Positions 44,733 to 53,661 of a DNA stretch of 64,000 nt are shown here, in pieces. How positions within the stretch are numbered: the stretch's first letter is position 1; each line of letters starts with the position of its first letter. A model generated the notes under the pieces. That model saw only the letters and a program-made list of their open reading frames with translations, did not search any database and was not told where the DNA came from. Source of the stretch: Candidatus Opimibacter skivensis (GTDB taxonomy: Bacteria > Bacteroidota > Bacteroidia > Chitinophagales > Saprospiraceae); contig JADKGY010000032.1 in NCBI GenBank assembly GCA_016722045.1, positions 1 to 64,000 of the forward strand, read 5' to 3'. The position numbers and the translations under genes were made by a program.

Positions 44733-45531
44733 AACGATAAACATCAATCTAGGCGGTTATGCGCTCATAATCGACGAGGATGCATACGATACAGCTCACC
44801 ATTACCTGATGACTTTAGGTAGTCACTTTGGATCAGATGAGGGGGCAACAGAAATTATGCAGGACATCGAGACCCGCATGGGCGAACTCATCAACCGCAA
44901 AAAAGGTACGAGGATCATTGTCAACAAAGTCGATGTCGTTGAGGCAATTGCTGTACTGGGTACTCCTGAAGAATTAAAAGACATCAATTTTTCAGAAGGC
45001 TCTAACCAATCAAAACGTACTACAGGAACGCCCTTTACTTTAAAGACCGGAAAAAGGCTTTACAGAGATAAAGACGACAAAGTCATTGGAGGCGTTTGTT
45101 CCGGATTAGCTGCTTACTTCGGTATTCAGGATGTGGTATGGGTCAGAATAGCTTTTGTGATTCTTACACTGGCATTCGGAAGTAGTTTCATTGTATACCT
45201 TGTCCTTTGGGGCATAGTCCCTCCTGCTAAAACTGTTTCAGACAGGCTTGAAATGATGGGAGAACCTACCAACGTAAACAACATCGCGAAAGCCATCAAG
45301 GATGAACTTGAAGAAATGGGTGATAAAATCCAGAACAAGTTTGAAAATAAGTTTGGCAAAAAATTCGGACAAAAGTTCGGTGATAAGTTTGGACACAAAT
45401 CACCAAAAGAGAAATCAGATCATCATGATGACGATTCAGATCAAATCCTTACGTCCGGCTTCACATGGAATTACAAAACATGTCGTAATGAAAAAATGAA
45501 AGCTCCGTATAACAAAAAAGATTTCGTCTAG
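44725..45531 (+). CDS. PspC domain-containing protein
   Basis: 268 residues. The first 90 residues (MNKTININLGGYALIIDEDA, EIMQDIETRMGELINRKKGT, VEAIAVLGTPEELKDI) form the soluble domain usual in PadR-linked PspC proteins. The PspC domain follows (KRLYRDKDDKVIGGVCSGLA, VWVRIAFVILTLAFGSSFIV, LVLWGIVPPAKT). The C-terminal part has Lys/Phe/Gly repeats (KFENKFGKKFGQKFGDKFGH) and a His/Asp stretch. Relatives often carry more membrane helices after this point, so this one is a short version or lost its tail. Confidence 0.88.
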   Translation: MNKTININLGGYALIIDEDAYDTAHHYLMTLGSHFGSDEGATEIMQDIETRMGELINRKKGTRIIVNKVDVVEAIAVLGTPEELKDINFSEGSNQSKRTTGTPFTLKTGKRLYRDKDDKVIGGVCSGLAAYFGIQDVVWVRIAFVILTLAFGSSFIVYLVLWGIVPPAKTVSDRLEMMGEPTNVNNIAKAIKDELEEMGDKIQNKFENKFGKKFGQKFGDKFGHKSPKEKSDHHDDDSDQILTSGFTWNYKTCRNEKMKAPYNKKDFV

Positions 45532-45565
45532 TACCAGATTTCGAAATACTTTCTCAGATCAGATA

Positions 45566-45596
45566 CCCGCTTCAAAAAGATGAAGCGGGTTTTTTA
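45566..45596 (+). terminator. rho-independent terminator after padR-pspC
   Basis: Perfect 9-bp stem CCCGCTTCA/TGAAGCGGG, six-base loop, six T's. Confidence 0.92.
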
Positions 45597-45599
45597 TTG

Positions 45600-45705
45600 C
45601 CCTGTCTTTTCGCCCGTCTGCATGCTCTCCCTTTCTGCCCATTCTCCCTTTTCTGCCCATTCTGCCTTTTCCCTTCGCCTCAGCCTTAGCCTTTGCCTTA
45701 GTTTA
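45600..45705. repeat. pyrimidine/GCCTTA word arrays before prfC
   Basis: CCCTTTCTG/CCCATTCTC-type 9-base units to 45672, then 6-base GCCTTA/GCCTTT units to about 45705. Confidence 0.65.
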
Positions 45706-45732
45706 TCTGTGTAATCTGGTTAATCTGCGGTG

Positions 45733-45740
45733 TATCTTTG
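45733..45740 (+). promoter_or_regulatory. -7 box of prfC
   Basis: TATCTTTG followed by CGCCCC, 20 bases before the prfC ATG. Confidence 0.65.
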
Positions 45741-45760
45741 CGCCCCTATTCAAAATACCT

Positions 45761-47341
45761 ATGAGTTTAGTTGAAGAAATTCAAAAACGTAAGACTTTCG
45801 GCATTGTGTCCCACCCGGATGCAGGCAAAACAACCCTGACGGAGAAATTACTTCTGTTTGGAGGCGCCATCCAGGTTGCAGGTGCCGTCAAGTCCAATAA
45901 GATCAAGAAAGCTGCCACCTCCGACTTCATGGAGATCGAACGTCAGCGTGGGATTTCGGTAGCTACGTCTGTTATGGCTTTCCCCTACAGGGATCATCAG
46001 GTCAATATTCTTGATACCCCGGGCCATAAGGATTTTGCAGAAGATACATTTCGAACCCTTACGGCTGTCGATAGTGTCATCGTCGTGATTGACGTGGCAA
46101 AAGGTGTTGAGGAACAAACAAAAAAGCTTGTTGAAGTCTGCCGGATGCGGCGCACACCGATCATTGTATTTATCAACAAACTTGATCGTGAAGGAAGGGA
46201 TGCTGTAGATCTTCTTGATGAAATAGAAAAAAAACTTGCTATCCATGTTACACCTTTAAGCTGGCCGATAGGCATGGGCCAGGGATTCAAAGGAGTCTAC
46301 AACATCTATGAACATAAGCTTGTCCTCTTTCGTCCGCACAGCAAACAGGAAGAAGAAGATATCATTGAGATTAAGGATGTGCACGATCTTGCCCTTGATC
46401 AACATGTAGGCAAACGTCCGGCAGATGAACTGCGGGCAGAATTAGAAACCGTGACAGCAGTGTATCCGCCTTTCGACAGAGAAAAATATCTGAACGGCGA
46501 TGTATGTCCTGTTTTTTTCGGAAGCGCGATCAATAATTTCGGAGTGAAGGAATTGCTGGATTGTTTTATTGACATTGCTCCTGAACCTCTTCCACGTGAA
46601 ACTGATGAAAGAAAAGTATTACCAACAGAAAATACATTTAGCGGATTTGTATTTAAAATTCATGCCAACATAGATCCACGTCATAGAGATCGGATTGCAT
46701 TTCTCCGTGTATGTTCAGGCCGGTTCGAACGCAATACAAATTATTATCACGTTCGACAAGAGCGTATGATGAAATTTTCAAATCCAACTTCATTCATGGC
46801 TTCCCGAAAAGAAGTGATTGATGATGCCTGGCCTGGTGATATTGTTGGTCTATACGATTCAGGTAACTTCAATATCGGAGATTCAATGACTGAAGGCGAA
46901 AAACTTCATTTCAAAGGAATTCCCAGGTTCTCTCCTGAGATGTTCAGAAGAGTGATCAATAAAGATCCGATGAAGACTAAACAGTTAAACAAAGGACTGG
47001 ATCAGCTGATGGATGAAGGTGTGGCACAGATGTTTGTCAAAGAATTAAATAATGACAAGATCATCGGCACTGTTGGTGCGCTTCAATTTGACGTTATTCA
47101 ATACCGATTAGAGCACGAGTATGGGGCAAAGTGTGATTACGAACCATTGAGTATTCACAAAGCATGCTGGATCGATGCAGATCAGGGTGCAACACTGCAA
47201 GCATTTATTAAGCGAAAAACAAAGGATATCGCATGGGATAAGGACCGGAAGCCGGTATATCTTGCCGAATCTGCATGGGGATTGAAAATGGCGCAGGAAA
47301 CTTTTCCTGATATACGGTTTCATTTCACTTCTGAATTTTAA
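45761..47341 (+). CDS. prfC: peptide chain release factor 3
   Basis: RF3 is a GTPase that recycles RF1/RF2 from the ribosome after termination. 526 residues. G1 SHPDAGKTTLTEKLL, switch I with RQRGISVATSVMAF, G3 LDTPGHKDFAEDT, G4 FINKLDREGRD. The RF3-specific GTP-binding insert LSWPIGMGQGFKGVYNIYEH and the later domains with GAINN-type SAINNFGVKELLDCFIDIAP and VGALQFDVIQYRLEHEYGAK are all intact. Length matches E. coli RF3 (529). Confidence 0.97.
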   Translation: MSLVEEIQKRKTFGIVSHPDAGKTTLTEKLLLFGGAIQVAGAVKSNKIKKAATSDFMEIERQRGISVATSVMAFPYRDHQVNILDTPGHKDFAEDTFRTLTAVDSVIVVIDVAKGVEEQTKKLVEVCRMRRTPIIVFINKLDREGRDAVDLLDEIEKKLAIHVTPLSWPIGMGQGFKGVYNIYEHKLVLFRPHSKQEEEDIIEIKDVHDLALDQHVGKRPADELRAELETVTAVYPPFDREKYLNGDVCPVFFGSAINNFGVKELLDCFIDIAPEPLPRETDERKVLPTENTFSGFVFKIHANIDPRHRDRIAFLRVCSGRFERNTNYYHVRQERMMKFSNPTSFMASRKEVIDDAWPGDIVGLYDSGNFNIGDSMTEGEKLHFKGIPRFSPEMFRRVINKDPMKTKQLNKGLDQLMDEGVAQMFVKELNNDKIIGTVGALQFDVIQYRLEHEYGAKCDYEPLSIHKACWIDADQGATLQAFIKRKTKDIAWDKDRKPVYLAESAWGLKMAQETFPDIRFHFTSEF

Positions 47342-47424
47342 CCTTTCCGCATCTGCACATTTTTCGAAAATAATTGTTCTTTGATTCAGTACCTTAATTT
47401 AAATAATCAATAAGTCGCTAAGAA

Positions 47425-48267
47425 ATGTCATACCAAGATCAGAATTATAACAGTGGAAGAAGCGCGTGGGCTGGTGGATCCAGAAGACACAATATCGGTG
47501 CAGGTCTTATCATTGGTCTGTTGATGGCTGGATTTGCTGTCTGCAAATATTATTCAACCTCACAGGTAAATGATGTGACTGGCGATACTCAACACATCAC
47601 GATCACCCCTGATCAGGAAATAGCGATTGGACTTGAGAGCACACCGGCAATGATTGAACAATATGGTGGTCTTCATCCGGATCCCGAAGGCCAAAAATTA
47701 GTAAAAGAAGTTGGTCAGCGGCTGGTAGCCAATAGTAGCGCCAAGGGCACGCCATATCAATATGATTTTCATTTGCTTGCAGATCCACAAGTCATTAACG
47801 CATTTGCTTTGCCGGGTGGCCAGGTTTTCATTACGGCAGCCTTATTCAATAAACTGGAAAATCAGGACCAACTTGCTGGCGTACTGGGCCATGAAATAGG
47901 CCATGTAGTAGCCAGGCATGGAGCCGAGCGTATTGCCCAGATGGAGCTCACTCAGGGCCTTACTGGTGCCGCGGTGATTGCCTCCGGAGATTACAATACA
48001 GCCCAGGCCGCTCAGATGATAGCTAATCTTGTCAGTATGTCTTATGGACGAAACCAGGAGTTAAGAGCCGACAACCTTGGGGTCCGCTTTATGACCGAAA
48101 CCGGCTATAATCCGGAAGAAATGATCGGTGTCATGAAGATTCTTGAACAATCCGGTAGTGGACAGAGTCAACCTGAATTCCTGAGTACACACCCTAGCCC
48201 AGCCAATCGGATTGAAAAAATAAAAGAAGCAATTGATCTGTATAAGAATCTAGGTCCGGCCAAATAG
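47425..48267 (+). CDS. M48 family metallopeptidase
   Basis: 280 residues. One N-terminal membrane helix (AGLIIGLLMAGFAVC), then INAFALPGGQVFITAAL, the zinc motif VLGHEIGHVVARHGAER (near residue 155), and RNQELRADNLGVRFMTETGY with the third zinc ligand Glu. STHPSPANRIEKI closes the domain. It resembles periplasmic M48 enzymes such as LoiP/BepA, which degrade misfolded outer-membrane proteins, so envelope quality control is likely. A membrane anchor rather than a lipobox is seen. It lies between prfC and a Bax-inhibitor gene on the same strand. Confidence 0.9.
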   Translation: MSYQDQNYNSGRSAWAGGSRRHNIGAGLIIGLLMAGFAVCKYYSTSQVNDVTGDTQHITITPDQEIAIGLESTPAMIEQYGGLHPDPEGQKLVKEVGQRLVANSSAKGTPYQYDFHLLADPQVINAFALPGGQVFITAALFNKLENQDQLAGVLGHEIGHVVARHGAERIAQMELTQGLTGAAVIASGDYNTAQAAQMIANLVSMSYGRNQELRADNLGVRFMTETGYNPEEMIGVMKILEQSGSGQSQPEFLSTHPSPANRIEKIKEAIDLYKNLGPAK

Positions 48268-48336
48268 CTGTTTTATCTTTCGGGAACTTTTAAAGGCTTA
48301 TTTATCATTTTAATCCTAACTAAAACCTAAACGACA

Positions 48337-49074
48337 ATGCTGAATAAATTATCCGGCGGTGGCAACCCTATGCTAAAAAACGGCTTTTCTCAACCTGCAT
48401 CCACTTCCTATGTGTCGGATGATCAGGGTGTGATGACCACGCAGGGTGCCATCAACAAAACATTTATACTATTTGGTATAATGCTGCTGACAGCCTTTTA
48501 TAACTTTCAGACGCAGAGTTCAGTCCTTATGATAGGCGGTGCTATTGGAGGTCTTATATTGGTGATTGTCAATGTCTTTAAAAAAGAATATTCTCCATTT
48601 ATTGCACCTGCCTATGCAGCTCTGGAAGGATTGTTTGTCGGAGGTATTTCCGGTATCTATGCCGGCTTTGGAGGAGGTATCGTGATACAGGCTATTTCGC
48701 TGACTCTTATGGTCCTTTTTATCATGCTTGTCATTCATAAAACGGGAATTATACCCGTCACAAATCAATTCAGGACCGGTGTTATTATGGCTACAGGTTC
48801 AATTGCACTTCTTTACCTCCTAAGTTTCGTGCTGAGCTTTTTTGGCATTCACATTCCTTTTATTCATGAAGGAGGAACTATAGGGATTATCTTTTCTCTT
48901 GGCGTCATAGGTATAGCATCGCTTAATCTTCTTCTTGATTTTGATATGATCGTAAAAGGAGAGCAATACGGAGCTCCTAAATACATGGAATGGTTTTCAG
49001 CTATGGGGCTGATGATCACTTTAATCTGGTTGTATTTCGAAATTCTTCGCCTTCTGGGTAAGATGCGCAATTAG
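48337..49074 (+). CDS. Bax inhibitor-1/YccA family membrane protein
   Basis: 245 residues. The soluble N-terminus contains a short Gly-rich piece and MTTQGAINKTFILFGIMLLT, then seven helices, including GGAIGGLILVIVNVF, APAYAALEGLFVGGISGIYA and LLDFDMIVKGEQYGAPKYME, the signature block with the conserved Asp pair. WFSAMGLMITLIWLYFEILR ends the protein. Bacterial members are pH- and calcium-linked channels or FtsH-interacting proteins; the exact role here is unknown. Confidence 0.92.
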   Translation: MLNKLSGGGNPMLKNGFSQPASTSYVSDDQGVMTTQGAINKTFILFGIMLLTAFYNFQTQSSVLMIGGAIGGLILVIVNVFKKEYSPFIAPAYAALEGLFVGGISGIYAGFGGGIVIQAISLTLMVLFIMLVIHKTGIIPVTNQFRTGVIMATGSIALLYLLSFVLSFFGIHIPFIHEGGTIGIIFSLGVIGIASLNLLLDFDMIVKGEQYGAPKYMEWFSAMGLMITLIWLYFEILRLLGKMRN

Positions 49075-49076
49075 AA

Positions 49077-49129
49077 TTTTTTTGAAGAGTACGGACAGGT
49101 CGCGACCTTTCCGTACTCTTCAAAAAAAA
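49077..49129. terminator. bidirectional terminator with a nested palindrome
   Basis: Between two convergent genes: T-run, GAAGAGTACGGA, a perfect inner palindrome AGGTCGCGACCT, TCCGTACTCTTC, A-run. Arms are exactly complementary and symmetric, so it can end transcription from both sides. Confidence 0.93.
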
Positions 49130-49156
49130 TTTCCTTCCGGATTGCAATTGTATATG

Positions 49157-49573
49157 CTACTTCCCGGGATACTCCGCGAAATTCCTGGGCGTTTCGTATA
49201 AACGTATTCCAAGATCAAGATCAGAAGGGATATGCGGTCGAAGTATCTCGTGTATAACTATGCATATATTTTCAACAGTTGGAATTCTTTCAATGAATTC
49301 GGGGCAATCAAGATTCAGATTCTTATGATCAAAACGGTCTTCAACCTCTTTCTCAATAATTACTTTTAAATCCTTCAGGTTAATCAGGATGCCCGTTTCC
49401 GGGTCTACATGCCCTGTGACCCTGACTTCTACTTCGTAGTTATGTCCATGAAAATTGGGATTGGCGCATTTTCCAAATGTCTCATTATTTCGCTCCGCCG
49501 ACCAGGACGGAACTGCAAGCTGATGGGCTGCATTAAAATGAGCCATTCGATATATGGATACAGGATAAGACAT
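49157..49573 (-). CDS. queD: 6-carboxytetrahydropterin synthase
   Basis: QueD makes 6-carboxy-tetrahydropterin from dihydroneopterin triphosphate for queuosine and 7-deazaguanine synthesis. 138 residues: FNAAHQLAVPSW with the first zinc His, GKCANPNFHGHNYEVEVRVT with the catalytic Cys and the HGH zinc pair, NLKDLKVIIEKEVEDRFDHK with Asp-His, and PTVENICIVIHE with Glu. Full-length, all active-site residues present. Other que genes are not in the window. Confidence 0.93.
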   Translation of the reverse strand: MSYPVSIYRMAHFNAAHQLAVPSWSAERNNETFGKCANPNFHGHNYEVEVRVTGHVDPETGILINLKDLKVIIEKEVEDRFDHKNLNLDCPEFIERIPTVENICIVIHEILRPHIPSDLDLGIRLYETPRNFAEYPGK

Positions 49574-49601
49574 AATAGAAAGGTGCTTTGGTAAGGAGAA
49601 T

Positions 49602-49609
49602 CAAAGGTA
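49602..49609 (-). promoter_or_regulatory. -7 box of queD
   Basis: Minus-strand TACCTTTG about 28 bases before the queD ATG. Confidence 0.5.
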
Positions 49610-49735
49610 CTAATGACCTTGTTGGAATGCGTACCGTCTTACGATCTTTAATTGAGTAGGCCTGACGATTCAAAATGTACTAGATAAGCTTCAGGAAGCA
49701 AAATATCAAAATACAATAAATGAAGATGAGAAATC

Positions 49736-50422
49736 TTAACGCTTGCTGAGGCGGATAGTCTTAATAACTTTCCCTCCGGCAGATTCCAACCTAACGAGGT
49801 AAATACCATCTGTCAGATCGCCCACATAATATTGTTTTTGGGGTCCGGCTTCAAATGATCTTACCTTATTACCTACGATATTGAAGAGTTCAATACTATT
49901 CAAACCTGGTATATCACTGACTTTGAAAAAATCAGTAGCCGGATTAGGGAAAACACTCAGTTTGGTTTCGTTAGTTTCTTTGACAGCCGTAGAATTGCTG
50001 ATCAGGAATTGTCCATTGATGACGTACAGCGAATTGCCAAGATCGTCAAGAAGGGTTACCTGGTAATCAGCTGAACCTTCTACCTGCAAGGGATTCATAT
50101 GAATCTGTAATTCAAATGATTCACCCGGTCCTAATAAGTTTGGTTTAAGAGGAGGGCAGGAATTGACTTCCGGGAGATAACATAAATTTTTATCACATAT
50201 CCAGGAGGTCCAGGGAACAGGATTGTTTGACATTCTTTTTGACCAGAAAATGCTGGCTGACCCGGCGGATGTATTTGTAACCTGTACATGGTAGGACACA
50301 TCCGTCTGGGTTGGATTCCCTGTAAGCACAAATGTAGGCGGGTCAACTGAAACAGTTACCTGCCCACGGCTAGCCAGAGGAATACTAAGGACAAGGGTCA
50401 AGAAGAGTAATAGTCTTACCAT
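49736..50422 (-). CDS. small secreted protein with T9SS sorting domain
   Basis: 228 residues. Signal peptide MVRLLLFLTLVLSIPLASRG, an Ig-like body (VSVDPPTFVLTGNPTQTDVS, YHVQVTNTSAGSASIFWSKR) with a Cys pair region, a short DDLGNSLYVINGQFLISN segment, and a type A T9SS C-terminal domain (LSVFPNPATDFFKVSDIPGL, SIELFNIVGNKVRSF, DLTDGIYLVRLESAGGKVIK). Exported and surface-bound; function unknown. Confidence 0.75.
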   Translation of the reverse strand: MVRLLLFLTLVLSIPLASRGQVTVSVDPPTFVLTGNPTQTDVSYHVQVTNTSAGSASIFWSKRMSNNPVPWTSWICDKNLCYLPEVNSCPPLKPNLLGPGESFELQIHMNPLQVEGSADYQVTLLDDLGNSLYVINGQFLISNSTAVKETNETKLSVFPNPATDFFKVSDIPGLNSIELFNIVGNKVRSFEAGPQKQYYVGDLTDGIYLVRLESAGGKVIKTIRLSKR

Positions 50423-50655
50423 ATAGAGTGCAAGATATCAGTTATTTAATTATAGGACAAGGGATTATCAAAATTTTAACTTTTGGTCATCCCCATAAAG
50501 ATCTGGTATTGGGTGCTTATACCAAATGTTTTGTAGAGGATTGGCGACATTTCCTCTACTAATTGGCATTTTATTCTCCCCAACGGGATATTTAGAAAGC
50601 GTATTTGTTTAATTTCGTGCTTACTTTTTACACGCTTTCTTAAAAATCTCAATTC

Positions 50656-52578
50656 ATGAAAAGAATACTTACCCTTTTATTGCTATCTGGGCTATTTTAT
50701 CAGGCTCAGGCTCAGGTCCTGTTTTCACAGGATTTTGAAACAGGTACACTTGACCCTATGACAGCAGTCGATGTAGATGGAGTGCCTGTCAACCCTAGCG
50801 CGCCCACCTATTGTGGTCCTACATGGACAGTAGTGGGAAATGCTAAGAATAAATTAGTTGTAAGCACCTCCTGGCTAAACCCTGTGGGAATTGCTGATGA
50901 TTGGCTTATTTCACCTGCGATATCCGTTACAGAAGCGAATACATTCCTTTTCTGGGATTCATATTCACCTGATGCCAATTACAGAGATGGCTATGAAGTT
51001 AGAATTTCTACAACTGACAATCAAGTCGCAAGTTTCACGACCGTTGCACTGAATATACCTGCGGAATTAACAACGACACAGAAACGGGCATTGAAATTGG
51101 ATGCTTACATCGGACAGACAATATATTTTGCCTTCAGAAATCACTCCAATGATAAGTATCTGCTTTACATGGATAACATCTCTGTAAGAGTTCTTCAAAA
51201 TACAGATGCTGGTTTCAAAGGCCTCACCTTTGAAAAATACAACCCGGTTGGAACACAGGTCACTTTTAAAGCGACTATAGAAAATAACGGAGCTTCTCCT
51301 TTGACTTCTATCAATTACACATGGGCAGTCGGAAGTGATGTCTATACGGATTCTATCACCGGTTTGAATATCCCTACGCGTGGAACGAAGGAGTTAACAC
51401 ACACGGTTAAATATACACTTACTGATATTGGAGAATTTCCAATTACTGTCAATATTGATAGTCCTAATGGAGTAACTGATCCAAATCCGTATGACAATTC
51501 GGGTCAACGTAACTTATATGGATTGAATGAACAATTACCAAAGAAAGTCCTTGTTGAAGAAGGAACAGGAACATGGTGTGGCTGGTGTCCAAGAGGATTT
51601 GTGACTATGGAAATCATCGGTGCAGATTATTCTGATATTGCGATTCCGGTAGCTATTCATAACTATGATCCGATGTTAGTTCCTGATTATGATACTCCGT
51701 TTTCAAATACGATTGGCGGTTATCCATCAGGTCACATTGACAGAAAAGAACTTGATGTAGATCCAAATAATGCTACTACAGGGGTCGGATTTATACCTTC
51801 TATCGGACATCTTCAAAACAGAATGGTACCTGTGGCCGTAAAAGCTGAAACAACTTATGATGAAGCGACAAGAACTGCTACAATACATGGAACAGCTCAT
51901 TCTTCCATTCCTACGCAAGCAAATTCACTTAGGTTTTCTTGTATTATCACTGAAGATCACGTAGTAGGTGGACATTCTGCTACACAACTTCAGAACTATG
52001 ACCAGGTTAACTACTATGCTGCAAATGCAAATGGTGTAATGGGCGGTTTTGAATCTCTGCCAAATCCAGTACCCGCCAGCCAGATGATCTACAATTTCGT
52101 AGCCCGTGCTATTCTTGGTGGATTTTTTGGAACTGAAAACAGTATCTCACCTGAACTTGCTGCTAACGAGGACTTTTCATTTGACTACAGTTATGTAGTG
52201 CCTGCAGGATCAAATCCTGAACTGATGAAAGCTATTGTTGTCATCATGGATGATGAGACCGGAGAAGTACTCAACAGTGATGCGGTTAAATTAGCTACTT
52301 TAACTTCAGTGCCTTTAGTACCACAAGGTAAAACTGCTCTATATCCAAATCCTGCAACTGATCAAATGACACTTTCAGTTGATTTTCAAACAGGAGATCA
52401 GGTAAGCATGAAGATCTATGATACATATGGTCATCTGATTCAAAATCTTGGCCCTCTTGATTTAACAAACGGAACCAAGACACAGAAAATCAATGTAGCT
52501 GATCTACCAACAGGTGAATACCTTCTTGAACTCAGACACAAAAATTCAGTGACAGCACTTCCGTTTACAAAAATCTAA
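50656..52578 (+). CDS. secreted Omp28-like protein with cleaved-adhesin domain and T9SS sorting domain
   Basis: 640 residues. Signal peptide MKRILTLLLLSGLFYQAQAQ. Residues about 22-180 form a cleaved-adhesin/choice-of-anchor J jelly roll (LFSQDFETGTLDPM, DDWLISPAISVTEANTFLFW, YLLYMDNISVRVL). A linker with CARDB-like sequence follows, then an Omp28-type domain: KVLVEEGTGTWCGWCPRGFV with a thioredoxin-like CxxC near residue 307, and IPVAIHNYDPMLVPDY. The last 75 residues are a T9SS type A signal (ALYPNPATDQMTLSVDFQTG, MKIYDTYGHLIQNLG, ADLPTGEYLLELRHK). The CGWC motif suggests redox or cysteine-based function outside the cell. Confidence 0.85.
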   Translation: MKRILTLLLLSGLFYQAQAQVLFSQDFETGTLDPMTAVDVDGVPVNPSAPTYCGPTWTVVGNAKNKLVVSTSWLNPVGIADDWLISPAISVTEANTFLFWDSYSPDANYRDGYEVRISTTDNQVASFTTVALNIPAELTTTQKRALKLDAYIGQTIYFAFRNHSNDKYLLYMDNISVRVLQNTDAGFKGLTFEKYNPVGTQVTFKATIENNGASPLTSINYTWAVGSDVYTDSITGLNIPTRGTKELTHTVKYTLTDIGEFPITVNIDSPNGVTDPNPYDNSGQRNLYGLNEQLPKKVLVEEGTGTWCGWCPRGFVTMEIIGADYSDIAIPVAIHNYDPMLVPDYDTPFSNTIGGYPSGHIDRKELDVDPNNATTGVGFIPSIGHLQNRMVPVAVKAETTYDEATRTATIHGTAHSSIPTQANSLRFSCIITEDHVVGGHSATQLQNYDQVNYYAANANGVMGGFESLPNPVPASQMIYNFVARAILGGFFGTENSISPELAANEDFSFDYSYVVPAGSNPELMKAIVVIMDDETGEVLNSDAVKLATLTSVPLVPQGKTALYPNPATDQMTLSVDFQTGDQVSMKIYDTYGHLIQNLGPLDLTNGTKTQKINVADLPTGEYLLELRHKNSVTALPFTKI

Positions 52579-52611
52579 AAACGTAAATAGGCAGTAAGAC
52601 TGTCAAAACAT

Positions 52612-52649
52612 AAAAGCCCTGCTGGTCACACTATCAGGGCTTTTTTTTT
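52612..52649 (+). terminator. rho-independent terminator
   Basis: AAAAGCCCTG/CAGGGCTTTT stem with a 13-base loop and nine T's. Confidence 0.92.
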
Positions 52650-52650
52650 A

Positions 52651-52849
52651 GTTGAAAGATGAAATCATTCGTTTATTTCGAATTTATGAGGTGGCTGAGC
52701 CGACATTTACCCATTACTCGCAATGGTCATGCCTTTGCGATTTTTTGCTTTAGCTGAGAGTTGAAATCATTCGTCCATTTCGAATTTATAAGGTGGCTGA
52801 GCCAGCATTTACGCACAAGGTGCGAATGCAGTCGAAGCCACCTTATAAA
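52651..52849. repeat. two copies of a ~55-bp repeat plus a long inverted repeat at the permease 3' end
   Basis: GAAATCATTCG...TTTCGAATTTAT-AGGTGGCTGAGCC-CATTTAC occurs at about 52658-52710 and 52761-52812. The second copy's TTTATAAGGTGGCT (52785-52798) pairs perfectly with AGCCACCTTATAAA (52836-52849), which includes the stop codon of the ABC permease, with a smaller GCAC-AAG-GTGC hairpin in the loop. It resembles copies at 13425 and 36268. Confidence 0.8.
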
Positions 52850-53661
52850 TCTCTTTTCTTCAAAAGCCAATAAGACAAAAGAATAAAAATAAATCCCCAC
52901 GCTGCGGACACCAAAACATCCTGTATCAAAATCTGATCATTCACATAGTTTAAAACATATCGCTGGAATGGTACTCTGACAATCCTGTTAATGGCTTCCA
53001 CCGGAAAAAACCACACTTCCCAATTGTACCTATAGTGAAGTATAGCTGTAAGAATCGGTTCAATGCATGCCGTATAGAGCAAGAATAAAATAATAGTCAC
53101 TCCACTACGCTGAAATAAGAACGCCGCAAACATCGCCATGCAGAGAAAAACAAAAACTTCCAAACCGTACGCGGCAACGAATTCAATATTCTGAAAAATG
53201 GATGAAATATCTTTTACGGGTGAATAAAGCAACCCCAAAAACAATCCAAGCAGAAATAACAGAACCGCAGAACCAATACTAATCACCACGACCAGTGATA
53301 ATTTTGAAAAAAGAAACTCTCTTTTTGAAAGTCCGTCAATAATATTTTGTTTGATCGTTTTCTGTGAGTACTCCAGTGTTACAGAAATAATAATCATAAA
53401 GGCCGGGATCCATTTGAAAATAGTGGCCAGCCAGGCCAGGTTTTGCCAGATGTCTACAAAATCAAATATAGGGAGACCTGATTTTAGAAAATGTTTCAGA
53501 ATATCATCATCTTTTTGTTTTTCAAGAAACCAATCCAGCAAGCTTTTAATAGATAAGCCTGAGAGCAGGAAACAAAACACAAATAAGCCCAGGATGACAA
53601 GGAACGGTTTGTAGTGCCTGAATTTAAAATACTCCAGTTCAATGGTTTTCGTAATGTTCAT
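52843..53661 (-). CDS. ABC transporter permease (ABC-2 type)
   Basis: 272 residues with six helices: PFLVILGLFVFCFLLSGLSI, FKWIPAFMIIISVTLEY, LVVVISIGSAVLLFLLGLFL, YGLEVFVFLCMAMFAAFLF, TIILFLLYTACIEPILTAIL and VSAAWGFIFILLSYWLL. QKTIKQNIIDGLSKREFLFS after helix 2 is the usual coupling segment of ABC-2 permeases. It overlaps the ATPase stop by 4 bp. The transported substrate is unknown. Its 3' end lies inside a long inverted repeat. Confidence 0.85.
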   Translation of the reverse strand: MNITKTIELEYFKFRHYKPFLVILGLFVFCFLLSGLSIKSLLDWFLEKQKDDDILKHFLKSGLPIFDFVDIWQNLAWLATIFKWIPAFMIIISVTLEYSQKTIKQNIIDGLSKREFLFSKLSLVVVISIGSAVLLFLLGLFLGLLYSPVKDISSIFQNIEFVAAYGLEVFVFLCMAMFAAFLFQRSGVTIILFLLYTACIEPILTAILHYRYNWEVWFFPVEAINRIVRVPFQRYVLNYVNDQILIQDVLVSAAWGFIFILLSYWLLKKRDL

